Positions 37,887-45,992 of a DNA stretch of 64,000 bases are shown piece by piece. Every line of letters starts with the position of its first letter. The first letter of the stretch is position 1. The notes beneath the pieces are model-generated. The model worked only from the letters and a program-made list of their open reading frames with translations. It did not search any database and had not been told where the DNA came from. The DNA is from Flavobacterium cheongpyeongense (GTDB lineage: Bacteria > Bacteroidota > Bacteroidia > Flavobacteriales > Flavobacteriaceae), in the NCBI RefSeq assembly GCF_003202435.1, contig NZ_QJHK01000005.1:124001-188000 (forward strand). Reading direction: 5' to 3'. Made by a program: the position numbers and the translations under genes.

Positions 37887-38243
37887 AACGCATTGAAAAC
37901 CATAATAATGTTAATTATTTTTAACAAATCTAAAATTAGAGATTAATTTGACAATCAACGTTATTAAAAAGTTTTTAAATTAAATTTTCAATAATCCGTG
38001 TTATTTAAGAAATAACTGTTGCAGACAAATATGTAATGCAAAATTTTGAAATTATCAAAAAAACGCCTTAAACATTAAATATTCAGATTCAGCTTTTTTA
38101 ATAAAATTATTAAATAATGATTTTTTTCTGACAAAAATAACAAATACAACACAAAATCATTGAATTGATTTTAGTATTTACAATTGACTAAGGGTTTTGA
38201 AAAATAACAACCGAATTAGCAATAACATTAAGAATAATTCAAA
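37887..38243. other. Non-coding AT-rich stretch before the quartet
   Basis: No gene, RNA or hairpin was recognised here. It is the spacer between the degenerate element and the first intact one. Confidence 0.5.
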
Positions 38244-38334
38244 TTTTAACATATAACGGTTTCGTAAATGAGAATATAGCACATATATCAGCAAATATAG
38301 TTGTGTATTTTACTCTAAAGCCGAAGTAATTTAG
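38244..38334 (+). promoter_or_regulatory. Quartet promoter, copy 1
   Basis: The conserved 91-bp module comprises the upstream element (TTTTAACATATAACGGTTTC and onward) with the ACG-N4-CGT palindrome at 38256-38265, then 35 nt, a -33-like TTGTG at 38301, exactly 21 nt of variable spacer, and a -7-like TAATTTAG at 38327-38334. The gene starts 39 nt later. Confidence 0.75.
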
Positions 38335-38373
38335 CAGTATAAAATTTGAAGAAATAACTTAAAAAATATAATC

Positions 38374-38781
38374 ATGAAAAAAATGTCAAAATTAAGTTTA
38401 GTAGTTGCAGTACTATTTTCAACAATCAGTACCTATGCAATTGATGGGAATGAAGATTATATCCTTCACGTAATTAAACAAAATGGTAACGAAATTACTT
38501 TCGGATTAAACAAGGTAACAGAAGCTAAATTAGTAATTTATGATCAGGAGGGTAATGAAATTTATTCTGAAAATGCCTCTGGTAAAGATGGTATCCTAAA
38601 AAAAATCAGATTTGAAAATTTTCCGGAAGGAACGTATATCTTGAAAGTAGAAGATAATGTAAAAATAACAAAACATGAAATTACTATTAGTTATAACGAA
38701 ATAGTTTTATCATCAAAAGCAATTTCATCTGTTTATAAAACAGGAATTTCTCCAAAAAATACAAGCGTAGTAGTACGCTAA
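38374..38781 (+). CDS. Small exported sorting-domain-like protein, quartet copy 1
   Basis: The 135-residue protein has a signal peptide (1-22, cut near T-Y-A) and an ~85-residue beta-sandwich-like domain. The pattern A-K-L-V-I-Y-D-Q-E-G-N-E-I-Y-S-E-N-A-S-G followed by G-T-Y-I-L-K-V-E resembles the strand order of a T9SS type A sorting domain, but is followed by a ~30-residue tail (S-S-V-Y-K, ending V-V-R) instead of ending the protein. With no cargo domain, the protein is essentially a sorting-domain fold alone. The nearest flanks are conserved in the other copies. Confidence 0.8.
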   Translation: MKKMSKLSLVVAVLFSTISTYAIDGNEDYILHVIKQNGNEITFGLNKVTEAKLVIYDQEGNEIYSENASGKDGILKKIRFENFPEGTYILKVEDNVKITKHEITISYNEIVLSSKAISSVYKTGISPKNTSVVVR

Positions 38782-38850
38782 AAAAGTTATGCTGTATACA
38801 GTATAAAATGAGGTTAGATAGTTAGTAAAGTTTAAAACTTAACGGTTTTT

Positions 38851-38886
38851 AAAACAGCTCTTGGTGGTTCTTGAGCTGTTTTTTTT
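38851..38886 (+). terminator. Rho-independent terminator, quartet copy 1
   Basis: The AAAACAGCTC and GAGCTGTT arms form a strong stem followed by a run of T. A ~70-nt 3' leader with AAATGAGGTTAGATAGTTAG precedes it and recurs in copies 3 and 4. Confidence 0.85.
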
Positions 38887-39000
38887 ATGCCTTTTTTTGT
38901 GCACAATACAGGAACTTATACTTACATCCTCAGTTTTTATTTTTAAATAGAATTTATTAAATAACCATCAAATTAACATTATGAATTACAATAATCTAAA

Positions 39001-39091
39001 ATTTAACCTATAACGGTTTCGTAAATGAGAATATAACACATATATCAGCAAACAGAGCTGTGCAAAACCACACATAACCTAACTAATTTAG
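39001..39091 (+). promoter_or_regulatory. Quartet promoter, copy 2
   Basis: Upstream element with the ACG-N4-CGT palindrome at 39013-39022, 35 nt to CTGTG at 39058 (one change from TTGTG), 21-nt spacer, then TAATTTAG at 39084-39091. The start codon lies 38 nt after the -7-like box. The spacer sequence differs entirely from the other copies, but the spacing is kept. Confidence 0.7.
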
Positions 39092-39129
39092 CATCAGATA
39101 ATTAGAACTAATAATTTAAAACTATTGTC

Positions 39130-39531
39130 ATGAAAAAGATTTCAAAATTAAGTTTAGCAGTAGCAGTACTTTTCGGAACAAGTACTTATGCAATCGATGG
39201 TAACGAAGATTTTTATCTTCATGTATTAAAAACAAATGGAAACCTAATTACTTTTGCTTTAAACAAAGTAACAAAAGCAAAATTAGCAATCTATGATCAG
39301 GACGGAACTCTAATTTATTCTGAAAATGCTTCAGGTAAAGATGGAATTTTAAGAACATTCAGTCTGGAGGAATTTCCGGCAGGAACTTATTTTTTAGAAG
39401 TAGAAGACAGTATCAAAAAAGTAAGACATGAAATTACTGTTGGAAATAACAAAACAGTTTTATCCACAAAAGCAACTTCATCAGTTTATAAAAATAATTT
39501 TGCCAAAAATCCAAACGTGGCTGTTCGTTAA
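39130..39531 (+). CDS. Small exported sorting-domain-like protein, quartet copy 2
   Basis: The 133-residue protein has the same layout as its paralogues: signal peptide (1-20), then A-K-L-A-I-Y-D-Q-D-G-T-L-I-Y-S-E-N-A-S-G-K, F-P-A-G-T-Y-F-L-E-V-E-D, and a short tail S-S-V-Y-K-N ending A-V-R. It is the most divergent of the four in the tail and in its 3' flank, suggesting an older duplicate. Function unknown. It is monocistronic, with its own promoter and terminator. Confidence 0.8.
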   Translation: MKKISKLSLAVAVLFGTSTYAIDGNEDFYLHVLKTNGNLITFALNKVTKAKLAIYDQDGTLIYSENASGKDGILRTFSLEEFPAGTYFLEVEDSIKKVRHEITVGNNKTVLSTKATSSVYKNNFAKNPNVAVR

Positions 39532-39601
39532 AACAGGTACAGTTTTAATGATTGTATAAAATGGTTCGATAGCAAAAGAATTAAACTTGATGCTTTTATA
39601 A

Positions 39602-39638
39602 GAAACAGCTCTTATGGTTAAGGAGCTGTTTTTTTTTT
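39602..39638 (+). terminator. Rho-independent terminator, quartet copy 2
   Basis: GAAACAGCTC and GGAGCTGTT arms, then nine T. The stem-loop core is shared with the other three copies although the preceding 3' leader is not. Confidence 0.8.
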
Positions 39639-39998
39639 ATGCTTTCAGAAAATGAATCCTCTTCACCCGTGTTTTTTGAGTAAAGAAATTAAAAATTTTT
39701 TTTTTGATTCGCAATAATTGAATCCTATTTGGTCAACGTGAGAAAATTTGTTTTACCGATACATTCTGTTATATTTTACCTGTTTTACCGGATTTCTATT
39801 AACAAAACCTACTTAAAACACTCAAAAATTACACCTTATATAATTTTAAAAAAGCAAAAAATAGATTAAACCGATTTTTATGTCCGGAAAATTACGATAT
39901 ACAAATAAAAACCCACTTTGAAATTCAAAATTAGTAATCTGTCTCTAAATTTTAGAAAATTATAATCAAATCATTCAAAAAACCAATAATAATTTAAA
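39639..39998. other. Non-coding stretch between quartet copies 2 and 3
   Basis: This region is AT-rich without an open frame, hairpin or repeat that I could support. It is longer than the matching intergenic stretches between copies 1-2 and 3-4, suggesting inserted or decayed DNA. Confidence 0.45.
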
Positions 39999-40089
39999 AT
40001 TTAACATATAACGGTTTCGTAAATGAGAATATAGCACATATATCAGCAAATTCAGTTGTGTACTTTACTTTACAGTTAGAGTAATTTAG
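39999..40089 (+). promoter_or_regulatory. Quartet promoter, copy 3
   Basis: Upstream element with ACGGTTTCGT at 40011-40020, 35 nt to TTGTG at 40056-40060, 21-nt spacer, TAATTTAG at 40082-40089. The start codon follows 37 nt after the -7-like box. Confidence 0.75.
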
Positions 40090-40126
40090 CACTATAGAAT
40101 TAGAGCAATAATTTTAAAATTTAATC

Positions 40127-40534
40127 ATGAAAAAGATGTCAAAATTAAGTTTAGTAGCAGCAATACTTTTTTCAGGAATCAGTACATATGCAATTGATGG
40201 AAATGGAGATTTCGCTCTTCATGTTATTAAAGGAAATGGTATGGAAGTTACTTTTGCATTAAACAATGTAACAAAAGCTAACTTATCTATCTACGATAAA
40301 GACGGTAATTTAATTTACTCTGAAAACGCTTCAGGTAAAAACGGAATTTTAAAAACTTTTAGCTTTGAACAATTTCCTGAAGGAACCTATTTCTTAAAAG
40401 TAGAAGATAGTGTAAAAACTACAAAGCATGAAATTACCATTAAAGGTGATATCGCAGTTATATCATCAAAAGCAATTTCTTCAGTTTACAAAGCGGGATT
40501 CTCTGCTAAAAATACAAGCGTAGCAATACGCTAA
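40127..40534 (+). CDS. Small exported sorting-domain-like protein, quartet copy 3
   Basis: The 135-residue paralogue has a signal peptide (1-22), the A-N-L-S-I-Y-D-K-D-G-N-L-I-Y-S-E-N-A-S-G-K-N-G core, F-P-E-G-T-Y-F-L-K-V-E-D and the same tail S-S-V-Y-K-A-G-F-S-A-K-N-T-S-V-A-I-R. It is nearly identical over the last ~40 residues to copy 4, indicating recent duplication or gene conversion. Export by Sec is expected. Whether T9SS carries it further is open. Confidence 0.8.
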   Translation: MKKMSKLSLVAAILFSGISTYAIDGNGDFALHVIKGNGMEVTFALNNVTKANLSIYDKDGNLIYSENASGKNGILKTFSFEQFPEGTYFLKVEDSVKTTKHEITIKGDIAVISSKAISSVYKAGFSAKNTSVAIR

Positions 40535-40603
40535 AAAGTTATGCTTTTCATAAGTATAAAATGAGGTTAGATAGTTAGTAAAGTTTAAAACCTAACGGTT
40601 TTT

Positions 40604-40639
40604 AAAACAGCTCTTGGTGGTTCTTGAGCTGTTTTTTTT
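40604..40639 (+). terminator. Rho-independent terminator, quartet copy 3
   Basis: Same AAAACAGCTC / GAGCTGTT stem and T-run as copies 1 and 4, preceded by the conserved 3' leader. Confidence 0.85.
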
Positions 40640-40751
40640 ATGCTTTTTTTACCTGAAGAGTAGATTAATCTATTGCTCCCGGACTTGTCAACAACCTCAA
40701 TACTTTGTTAAATAATCGTCAAATTAACATTAACGATATAAATAATTCAAA

Positions 40752-40842
40752 TTTTAACCTATAACGGTTTCGTAAATGAGAATATAGCACATATATTAGA
40801 AAACTCAGTTGTGTACTATACAACACTATTAAATTAATTTAG
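40752..40842 (+). promoter_or_regulatory. Quartet promoter, copy 4
   Basis: Upstream element with ACGGTTTCGT at 40764-40773, 35 nt to TTGTG at 40809-40813, 21-nt spacer, TAATTTAG at 40835-40842. The start codon follows 39 nt after it. Confidence 0.75.
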
Positions 40843-40881
40843 CAGTATAGAATTAGAACAAAAATTTAAAAAAATAAAGCC

Positions 40882-41289
40882 ATGAAAAAGACGTTAAAAT
40901 TAAGTTTAGTATGTGCAGTACTGTTTTCAGGAATCAGTACATATGCAATCGATGGGAATGAAAATGCAACTCTTCATGTAATAAAAGGAGATGGCAATAA
41001 AGTGACTTTTGGACTGAACAATGTTACAAAAGCAAAATTGTCAATCTATGACGAAAATGGAAATCTAATTTATTCTGAAAATGCTTCAGGTAAAAACGGG
41101 ATTTTAAAAACTTTTAGTTTTGAAGAATTTCCTTCCGGAACCTATTTCTTAGAAGTAGAAGATAAGGTAAAAACTACAAAGCATGAGATTACCATTAAAG
41201 GTGATATTGCAGTTATATCATCAAAAGCAATTTCTTCAGTTTACAAAGCAGGGTTTTCTGCTCAAAATACAAGCGTAGCAGTACGCTAA
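40882..41289 (+). CDS. Small exported sorting-domain-like protein, quartet copy 4
   Basis: The 135-residue paralogue has a signal peptide (1-22), A-K-L-S-I-Y-D-E-N-G-N-L-I-Y-S-E-N-A-S-G-K-N-G, F-P-S-G-T-Y-F-L-E-V-E-D-K and the tail S-S-V-Y-K-A-G-F-S-A-Q-N-T-S-V-A-V-R. The promoter and terminator flanks are almost the same as in copies 1 and 3. No partner gene or catalytic motif is present. The conserved core residues are those of the sandwich strands and turns, which argues for a kept fold. Confidence 0.8.
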   Translation: MKKTLKLSLVCAVLFSGISTYAIDGNENATLHVIKGDGNKVTFGLNNVTKAKLSIYDENGNLIYSENASGKNGILKTFSFEEFPSGTYFLEVEDKVKTTKHEITIKGDIAVISSKAISSVYKAGFSAQNTSVAVR

Positions 41290-41361
41290 AAAAGTTTATG
41301 CTTTCATAAAGTATAAAAATGAGGTTAGATAGTTAGTAAAGTTTAAAACTTAACGGTTTTT

Positions 41362-41398
41362 AAAACAGCTCTTGGTGGTTCTTGAGCTGTTTTTTTTT
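41362..41398 (+). terminator. Rho-independent terminator, quartet copy 4
   Basis: Same stem as copies 1 and 3, with nine T, after the conserved 3' leader. Confidence 0.85.
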
Positions 41399-41472
41399 GA
41401 ATCCTTATCAGATTTCGCAGCGAAACTGAATTATTCAATTAAAACAAGAGCTCACGGGCTATTCTTGTGTAA

Positions 41473-41628
41473 GGATACTTTTGTATTTTGAACTTAAAAA
41501 TGGGAGAACCAAGCAGAACGTATCCCGAACCCCGCTAAAAATACAAACTTGAGAAAAAAGTTCCTGATCTTGCAGAAAAGGCAACGAAGATTACATTTGA
41601 CCAATACAACAATATTAAAAACGAATGA
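41473..41628 (+). pseudogene. Possible remnant of an unknown gene
   Basis: Between the quartet and the TPR gene lies GC-richer DNA whose frame reads M-G-E-P-S-R-T-Y-P-E-P-R, one stop at 41536, then K-Y-K-L-E-K-K-V-P-D-L-A-E-K and F-D-Q-Y-N-N-I-K-N-E before a final stop. The post-stop part looks like real protein. I cannot name its origin; chance cannot be excluded. Confidence 0.3.
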
Positions 41629-41710
41629 ATTCAATTCCTGCTTTTTTATGCAGGATTTAGGATAATCATAATTGGTAAAAAGTTTTCATTAACCAGCTGA
41701 TTTAAAATCA

Positions 41711-41745
41711 AAAAAAACCGCCAAGAGAATCAATCTTGACGGTTT
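41711..41745 (-). terminator. Rho-independent terminator of the TPR gene
   Basis: On the minus strand a 12-bp stem (one G-U pair; arms 41734-41745 and 41715-41726) is followed by a run of eight T, 30 nt past the TPR gene stop. Confidence 0.8.
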
Positions 41746-41774
41746 AATTTAGTATTATTTGCTTTTAAAGATCG

Positions 41775-43043
41775 CTACATTTTAGCTTTTAACGCTTTGG
41801 CTTCAGCCGTCATTTCAAGGGCTTTATAAACACCCAATAATGTTTTTGAAACGTCCTGGTTATTTGAATCTAATTCATTTGCTTTTTTAAGATATGGAAT
41901 CACACTTTTGAAAACATTTTCTCTCTGTTTTTTTAAGATATCGTAACGCTTCATATCTTTATCTGAGGTACCCAATTTATTCATTTCGTCAATAATTGGT
42001 TTTTCTGCCTCCAATTTTAATGCGGCAAGATTTAGGTAAGCATTTGCATAATTAGGATCTATTTCAATCACTTTTAAATAATATTTCTCAGCATCCGCAG
42101 CATTTTTAGCATTGGCACTTAATACGCCAAGATTGAAAATCAGCTCTTTATTATTTGGATCTTTCTGCAAAGCTTCACCAACTAATTTCTTATAAGTATC
42201 ATAATCTTTAGTTTCTAAATATAAGTTAGCTTCAGAAAGGATTAGAGAAGAATCCTCAGGATTGGCTTTTCTTGCATCAGCAATAGCTTTTTTAGCATCC
42301 TCAGTTCTTCCTTTCTGAACTAAGATTAAAGCATAATTTTTATAAATTTCTCCTCTCTTAGAAGGGATTGTTTCTGTCTTAGGTTTTTCATGTGTCCCTA
42401 ATTTTACGGCCAGATCTCTCTCATTTGCCGTATTAAAACCATCTTCACTACCCGAAGCCTTATTTAAAGCTGAATAACTGGTTCCTTTTCCTGAATAATT
42501 TAATTTTTTTAACTCCTCATACATTGGTAAAGCCGCATCATAATCCTGAGCATTCACGTAAGTTGAAGCCGCATAATATAAATTGATTGTATCCTTTTTA
42601 TCCAACATGTATGCTTCATACAATTTTTTTGCACCTTCAGCACTTTTGTTGGACTGAGTATCTGCAATAGCAGAATTGATTAATTGCCCTTTAATATTTG
42701 CAATAGATGTTGCAGCCTGAGTTGAATATTTTTGCTTTCCGGAAGCTTTTTCAACTTCAATTAATTTTTTGTAACTCTCAGCAGCTAAAGAAAGATTTTT
42801 ACTTTCTTCTACTTTTTTAGTTGCCAGGTCTAAGTACGCATTTCCCTGAATAAAATAGTATTGCGCCTGCTCAGTATCTTTTGCATTTACAATAAGATTT
42901 TCTGCATCTTTTAATTGCGCAATTGCACCTTGAGCGTCACCACCTTTTAATGCTTTTTCAGCACTTTTTATTTGATCTTTCTGAGCAAAAGTAGCTACTG
43001 AAATCAATAATGCTGACGCTAGTATTACATATTTACTTTTCAT
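41775..43043 (-). CDS. Exported TPR protein
   Basis: The 422-residue protein has a signal peptide (1-20, ending T-F-A-Q) and then TPR repeats almost throughout. A-Q-Y-Y-F-I-Q-G-N-A-Y, Y-Y-A-A-S-T-Y, I-Y-K-N-Y-A-L-I-L-V and A-N-A-Y-L-N-L-A-A-L are helix A segments; the last pair ends near residue 345. A lysine-rich helical tail follows. It should act in the periplasm as a protein-binding scaffold. It follows gyrA by ~45 nt on the same strand, so it may be cotranscribed with it, an association seen in other flavobacteria to my knowledge. Confidence 0.8.
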   Translation of the reverse strand: MKSKYVILASALLISVATFAQKDQIKSAEKALKGGDAQGAIAQLKDAENLIVNAKDTEQAQYYFIQGNAYLDLATKKVEESKNLSLAAESYKKLIEVEKASGKQKYSTQAATSIANIKGQLINSAIADTQSNKSAEGAKKLYEAYMLDKKDTINLYYAASTYVNAQDYDAALPMYEELKKLNYSGKGTSYSALNKASGSEDGFNTANERDLAVKLGTHEKPKTETIPSKRGEIYKNYALILVQKGRTEDAKKAIADARKANPEDSSLILSEANLYLETKDYDTYKKLVGEALQKDPNNKELIFNLGVLSANAKNAADAEKYYLKVIEIDPNYANAYLNLAALKLEAEKPIIDEMNKLGTSDKDMKRYDILKKQRENVFKSVIPYLKKANELDSNNQDVSKTLLGVYKALEMTAEAKALKAKM

Positions 43044-43087
43044 AATATTCTATTTGTATATTTAATTTTAATTTGTGTCATTCAATT

Positions 43088-45733
43088 TTATTCTTCTGAT
43101 TCTTCTGATTCTTCATCTTCAGAATCATCTTCGGCTTCACCTTCAGCATCATCTTCTTCATCCTCTTCTATCGTACCATCATCTTCAAGAACTTCTAAAT
43201 CCGGTTTAACTCTTGCAATTCCTGATTCGATAACATTTCCATCTTCATCAACAACAACTTCTTCTGCTTCATCTTTCATTACTTTGGTTACAGCCGCAAT
43301 AGAATCTTTTCCTTTCAGGTTAATCAATCTTACTCCCTGAGTTGCACGTCCCATAACACGTAAATCTTCAATGGCCATCCTGATAGTTAATCCGGATTTA
43401 TTGATAATCATTAAATCATCAGAATCTGTTACAGCATTAATCGAGATTAATTTCCCGGTTTTTTCAGTAATATTAAGAGTTTTAACCCCTTTACCTCCAC
43501 GGTTGGTAATTCTGTAGACATCTTCACCATCTTCGTCAACCAGTTTGGTACGTTTGCCGTATCCGTTTTCAGTAACCACTAAAATTTGTGAATCATTAAT
43601 GTCGTTTTTATCAACAGTAACCATACCTATTACTTCATCAGTATCATCTTTTAAAGTAATCCCGCGAACTCCTGAAGCAGTCCTTCCCATTGGACGGGTT
43701 TTTGTTTCTTCAAAACGAACGAGTTTACCCGATTTAACTGCGAGAATAATCTGACTTTCTCCGTTTGTTAACTGTGCTCCCATTAACTCATCACCTTCTT
43801 TAATCGTAATAGCTGCAACACCATTTACCCTTGGTTTAGAATATTTCTCTAAAGATGTTTTTTTAACCTGACCTTGTTTTGTAACCATCACAAGATTATG
43901 GCTGTTGATATAGTCCTTATCTTTTAAGTCTTGTGTACAAATAAAAGCTTTAACTTTATCATCACTTTCAATATTCACAAGATTCTGGATTGCTCTTCCT
44001 TTTGCCGTTTTACTTCCCTCCGGTATTTCATAAACACGCATCCAGAAACATTTTCCTTTTTGCGTAAAGAACATCATATATTGATGATTCGTCGCTACGA
44101 ACATGTGCTCAAGGAAATCCTGATCTCTTGTTCCTGCGCTTTTTTGACCAACGCCTCCTCTATTTTGAGTTTTGTATTCTGTAAGATTTGTACGTTTGAT
44201 ATAACCTGCATGAGAAATTGTAATAACCACATTTTCATCAGCAATCAAATCTTCGATACTTACATCTCCTCCAGAATATTCAATTTGAGAACGACGTTCG
44301 TCACCATATTTATCACGAATTTCTTCTAATTCTTCTTTAATTACGTTTGTTCTTAAATTTACATCCGCTAATAACGCTTTCAAATGCTCGATTAACTTCA
44401 TTAATTCTTCGAACTCAGCTCTTAACTTATCTTGTTCAAGACCTGTTAACTGACGAAGGCGCATTTCAACAATTGCACGGGCCTGAATATCACTTAAACT
44501 AAATCTTTCAATTAATTTTTCACGTGCCTCCTCAGTATTTTTAGAACCTCTGATGATTGCTATCACTTCGTCAATATTATCTGAAGCGATAATTAAACCT
44601 TCTAAAATATGCGCTCTTTCCTCAGCTTTGCGCAATTCAAATTGAGTTCTTCTGACTACTACATCATGACGGTGTTCTATAAAATAATGAATCATGTCTT
44701 TTAGATTCAGCATTTGAGGGCGACCTTTTACTAATGCAATATTATTTACACTGAAAGAAGATTGTAATTGTGTAAATTTATAAAGTGTGTTTAGAACTAC
44801 ATTTGGTGTCGCATCACGCTTCAATATATAAACGATACGCATACCGTTTCTGTCAGATTCATCACGAATATTGGCAATACCTTCTATTTTCTTTTCATTA
44901 ACAAGGTCTGCTGTACGTTTGATCATATCAGCTTTATTAACCTGATATGGGATCTCAGTAACAATGATGGATTCTCTTCCGTCAACTTCTTCAAAACCAA
45001 CTTTAGCACGCATCACAATACGTCCTCTACCTGTTTTGAATGCTTCGCGAACTCCTTCATAACCATATATTATACCTCCTGTTGGAAAATCCGGAGCTTT
45101 AATATGTGTCATTAATTCTTCTACTTCGATATCATTATTATCAAGGAATGCCAATGTCCCATTGATAACTTCAGTTAAATTGTGTGGAGGCATATTAGTT
45201 GCCATACCAACCGCAATACCGGTTGCTCCATTTACTAACAAGGTAGGAACTCTGGTAGGCATAACTTTTGGCTCATATAATGTATCGTCAAAGTTCAATT
45301 GAAAATCAACTGTTTCTTTTTCGATATCTGCCATAATTTCTTCCGAAATCTTTTTCATTCTCGCCTCTGTATAACGCATCGCAGCGGGACTATCGCCATC
45401 TACAGAACCAAAGTTACCCTGACCATCTACCAAAAGATATCGCAGACTCCATTCCTGAGCCATACGCACCATGGCATCATAAACAGATGTATCTCCATGT
45501 GGGTGATACTTACCCAAAACCTCCCCTACAATTCTTGCAGATTTTTTGTGGGCTGATCTTGATGTTACTCCTAAGTCATACATTCCATAAAGAACCCTTC
45601 GATGCACTGGTTTCAAGCCATCTCTAACATCCGGAAGCGCTCTTGATACAATTACCGACATCGAATAATCGATGTAAGCTGATTTCATTTCTTCTTCGAT
45701 GTTAATAGGAATTAACTTTTCTCCTTCAGACAT
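43088..45733 (-). CDS. gyrA: DNA gyrase subunit A
   Basis: The 881-residue type II topoisomerase subunit breaks and rejoins DNA with Tyr121 (R-Y-T-E-A-R-M). The N-terminal winged-helix/tower region and the C-terminal beta-pinwheel (with G-x-[13 protein letters not shown] and N-R-G-G-K-G-V-K-T) are intact. The quinolone-determining region reads [10 protein letters not shown]; Thr82, in the position of E. coli Ser83, is as far as I recall the usual residue in flavobacteria. A very acidic C-terminal tail (last ~40 residues, almost all Glu/Asp) is longer than in many gyrases. It is divergent from clpC. Confidence 0.97.
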   Translation of the reverse strand: MSEGEKLIPINIEEEMKSAYIDYSMSVIVSRALPDVRDGLKPVHRRVLYGMYDLGVTSRSAHKKSARIVGEVLGKYHPHGDTSVYDAMVRMAQEWSLRYLLVDGQGNFGSVDGDSPAAMRYTEARMKKISEEIMADIEKETVDFQLNFDDTLYEPKVMPTRVPTLLVNGATGIAVGMATNMPPHNLTEVINGTLAFLDNNDIEVEELMTHIKAPDFPTGGIIYGYEGVREAFKTGRGRIVMRAKVGFEEVDGRESIIVTEIPYQVNKADMIKRTADLVNEKKIEGIANIRDESDRNGMRIVYILKRDATPNVVLNTLYKFTQLQSSFSVNNIALVKGRPQMLNLKDMIHYFIEHRHDVVVRRTQFELRKAEERAHILEGLIIASDNIDEVIAIIRGSKNTEEAREKLIERFSLSDIQARAIVEMRLRQLTGLEQDKLRAEFEELMKLIEHLKALLADVNLRTNVIKEELEEIRDKYGDERRSQIEYSGGDVSIEDLIADENVVITISHAGYIKRTNLTEYKTQNRGGVGQKSAGTRDQDFLEHMFVATNHQYMMFFTQKGKCFWMRVYEIPEGSKTAKGRAIQNLVNIESDDKVKAFICTQDLKDKDYINSHNLVMVTKQGQVKKTSLEKYSKPRVNGVAAITIKEGDELMGAQLTNGESQIILAVKSGKLVRFEETKTRPMGRTASGVRGITLKDDTDEVIGMVTVDKNDINDSQILVVTENGYGKRTKLVDEDGEDVYRITNRGGKGVKTLNITEKTGKLISINAVTDSDDLMIINKSGLTIRMAIEDLRVMGRATQGVRLINLKGKDSIAAVTKVMKDEAEEVVVDEDGNVIESGIARVKPDLEVLEDDGTIEEDEEDDAEGEAEDDSEDEESEESEE

Positions 45734-45992
45734 AAATTGTTATATTAAATAATTATATTAATTTTCAAAGCGTGCCAAGATACGTTTTTTTGAAATTTTT
45801 TCGGCTATTTCCTTACACATATTTCAATGATTTATTAACAACTTTTTTTTGCGTTTTAGTTAATAAATTAAGCCTTTTTTAACTATTTTATTATTATTTT
45901 TTTTGTCTATTAGCTGACAGGTGTTTCTGAAAGGTATGGTTTTTGTTTTTCAATCACTAAATTCATTAAATTTACAATACCAATTATATATT

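Noticed and set aside
41634..41654. Hairpin TCCTGC...GCAGGA as a terminator
   Set aside because: The T-run lies in the loop rather than after the stem, and no gene ends close by on the right strand.
43088..45733. GyrA Thr82 as a quinolone-resistance change
   Set aside because: Thr at this position is, as far as I recall, the usual residue in flavobacteria, and no second change is seen.
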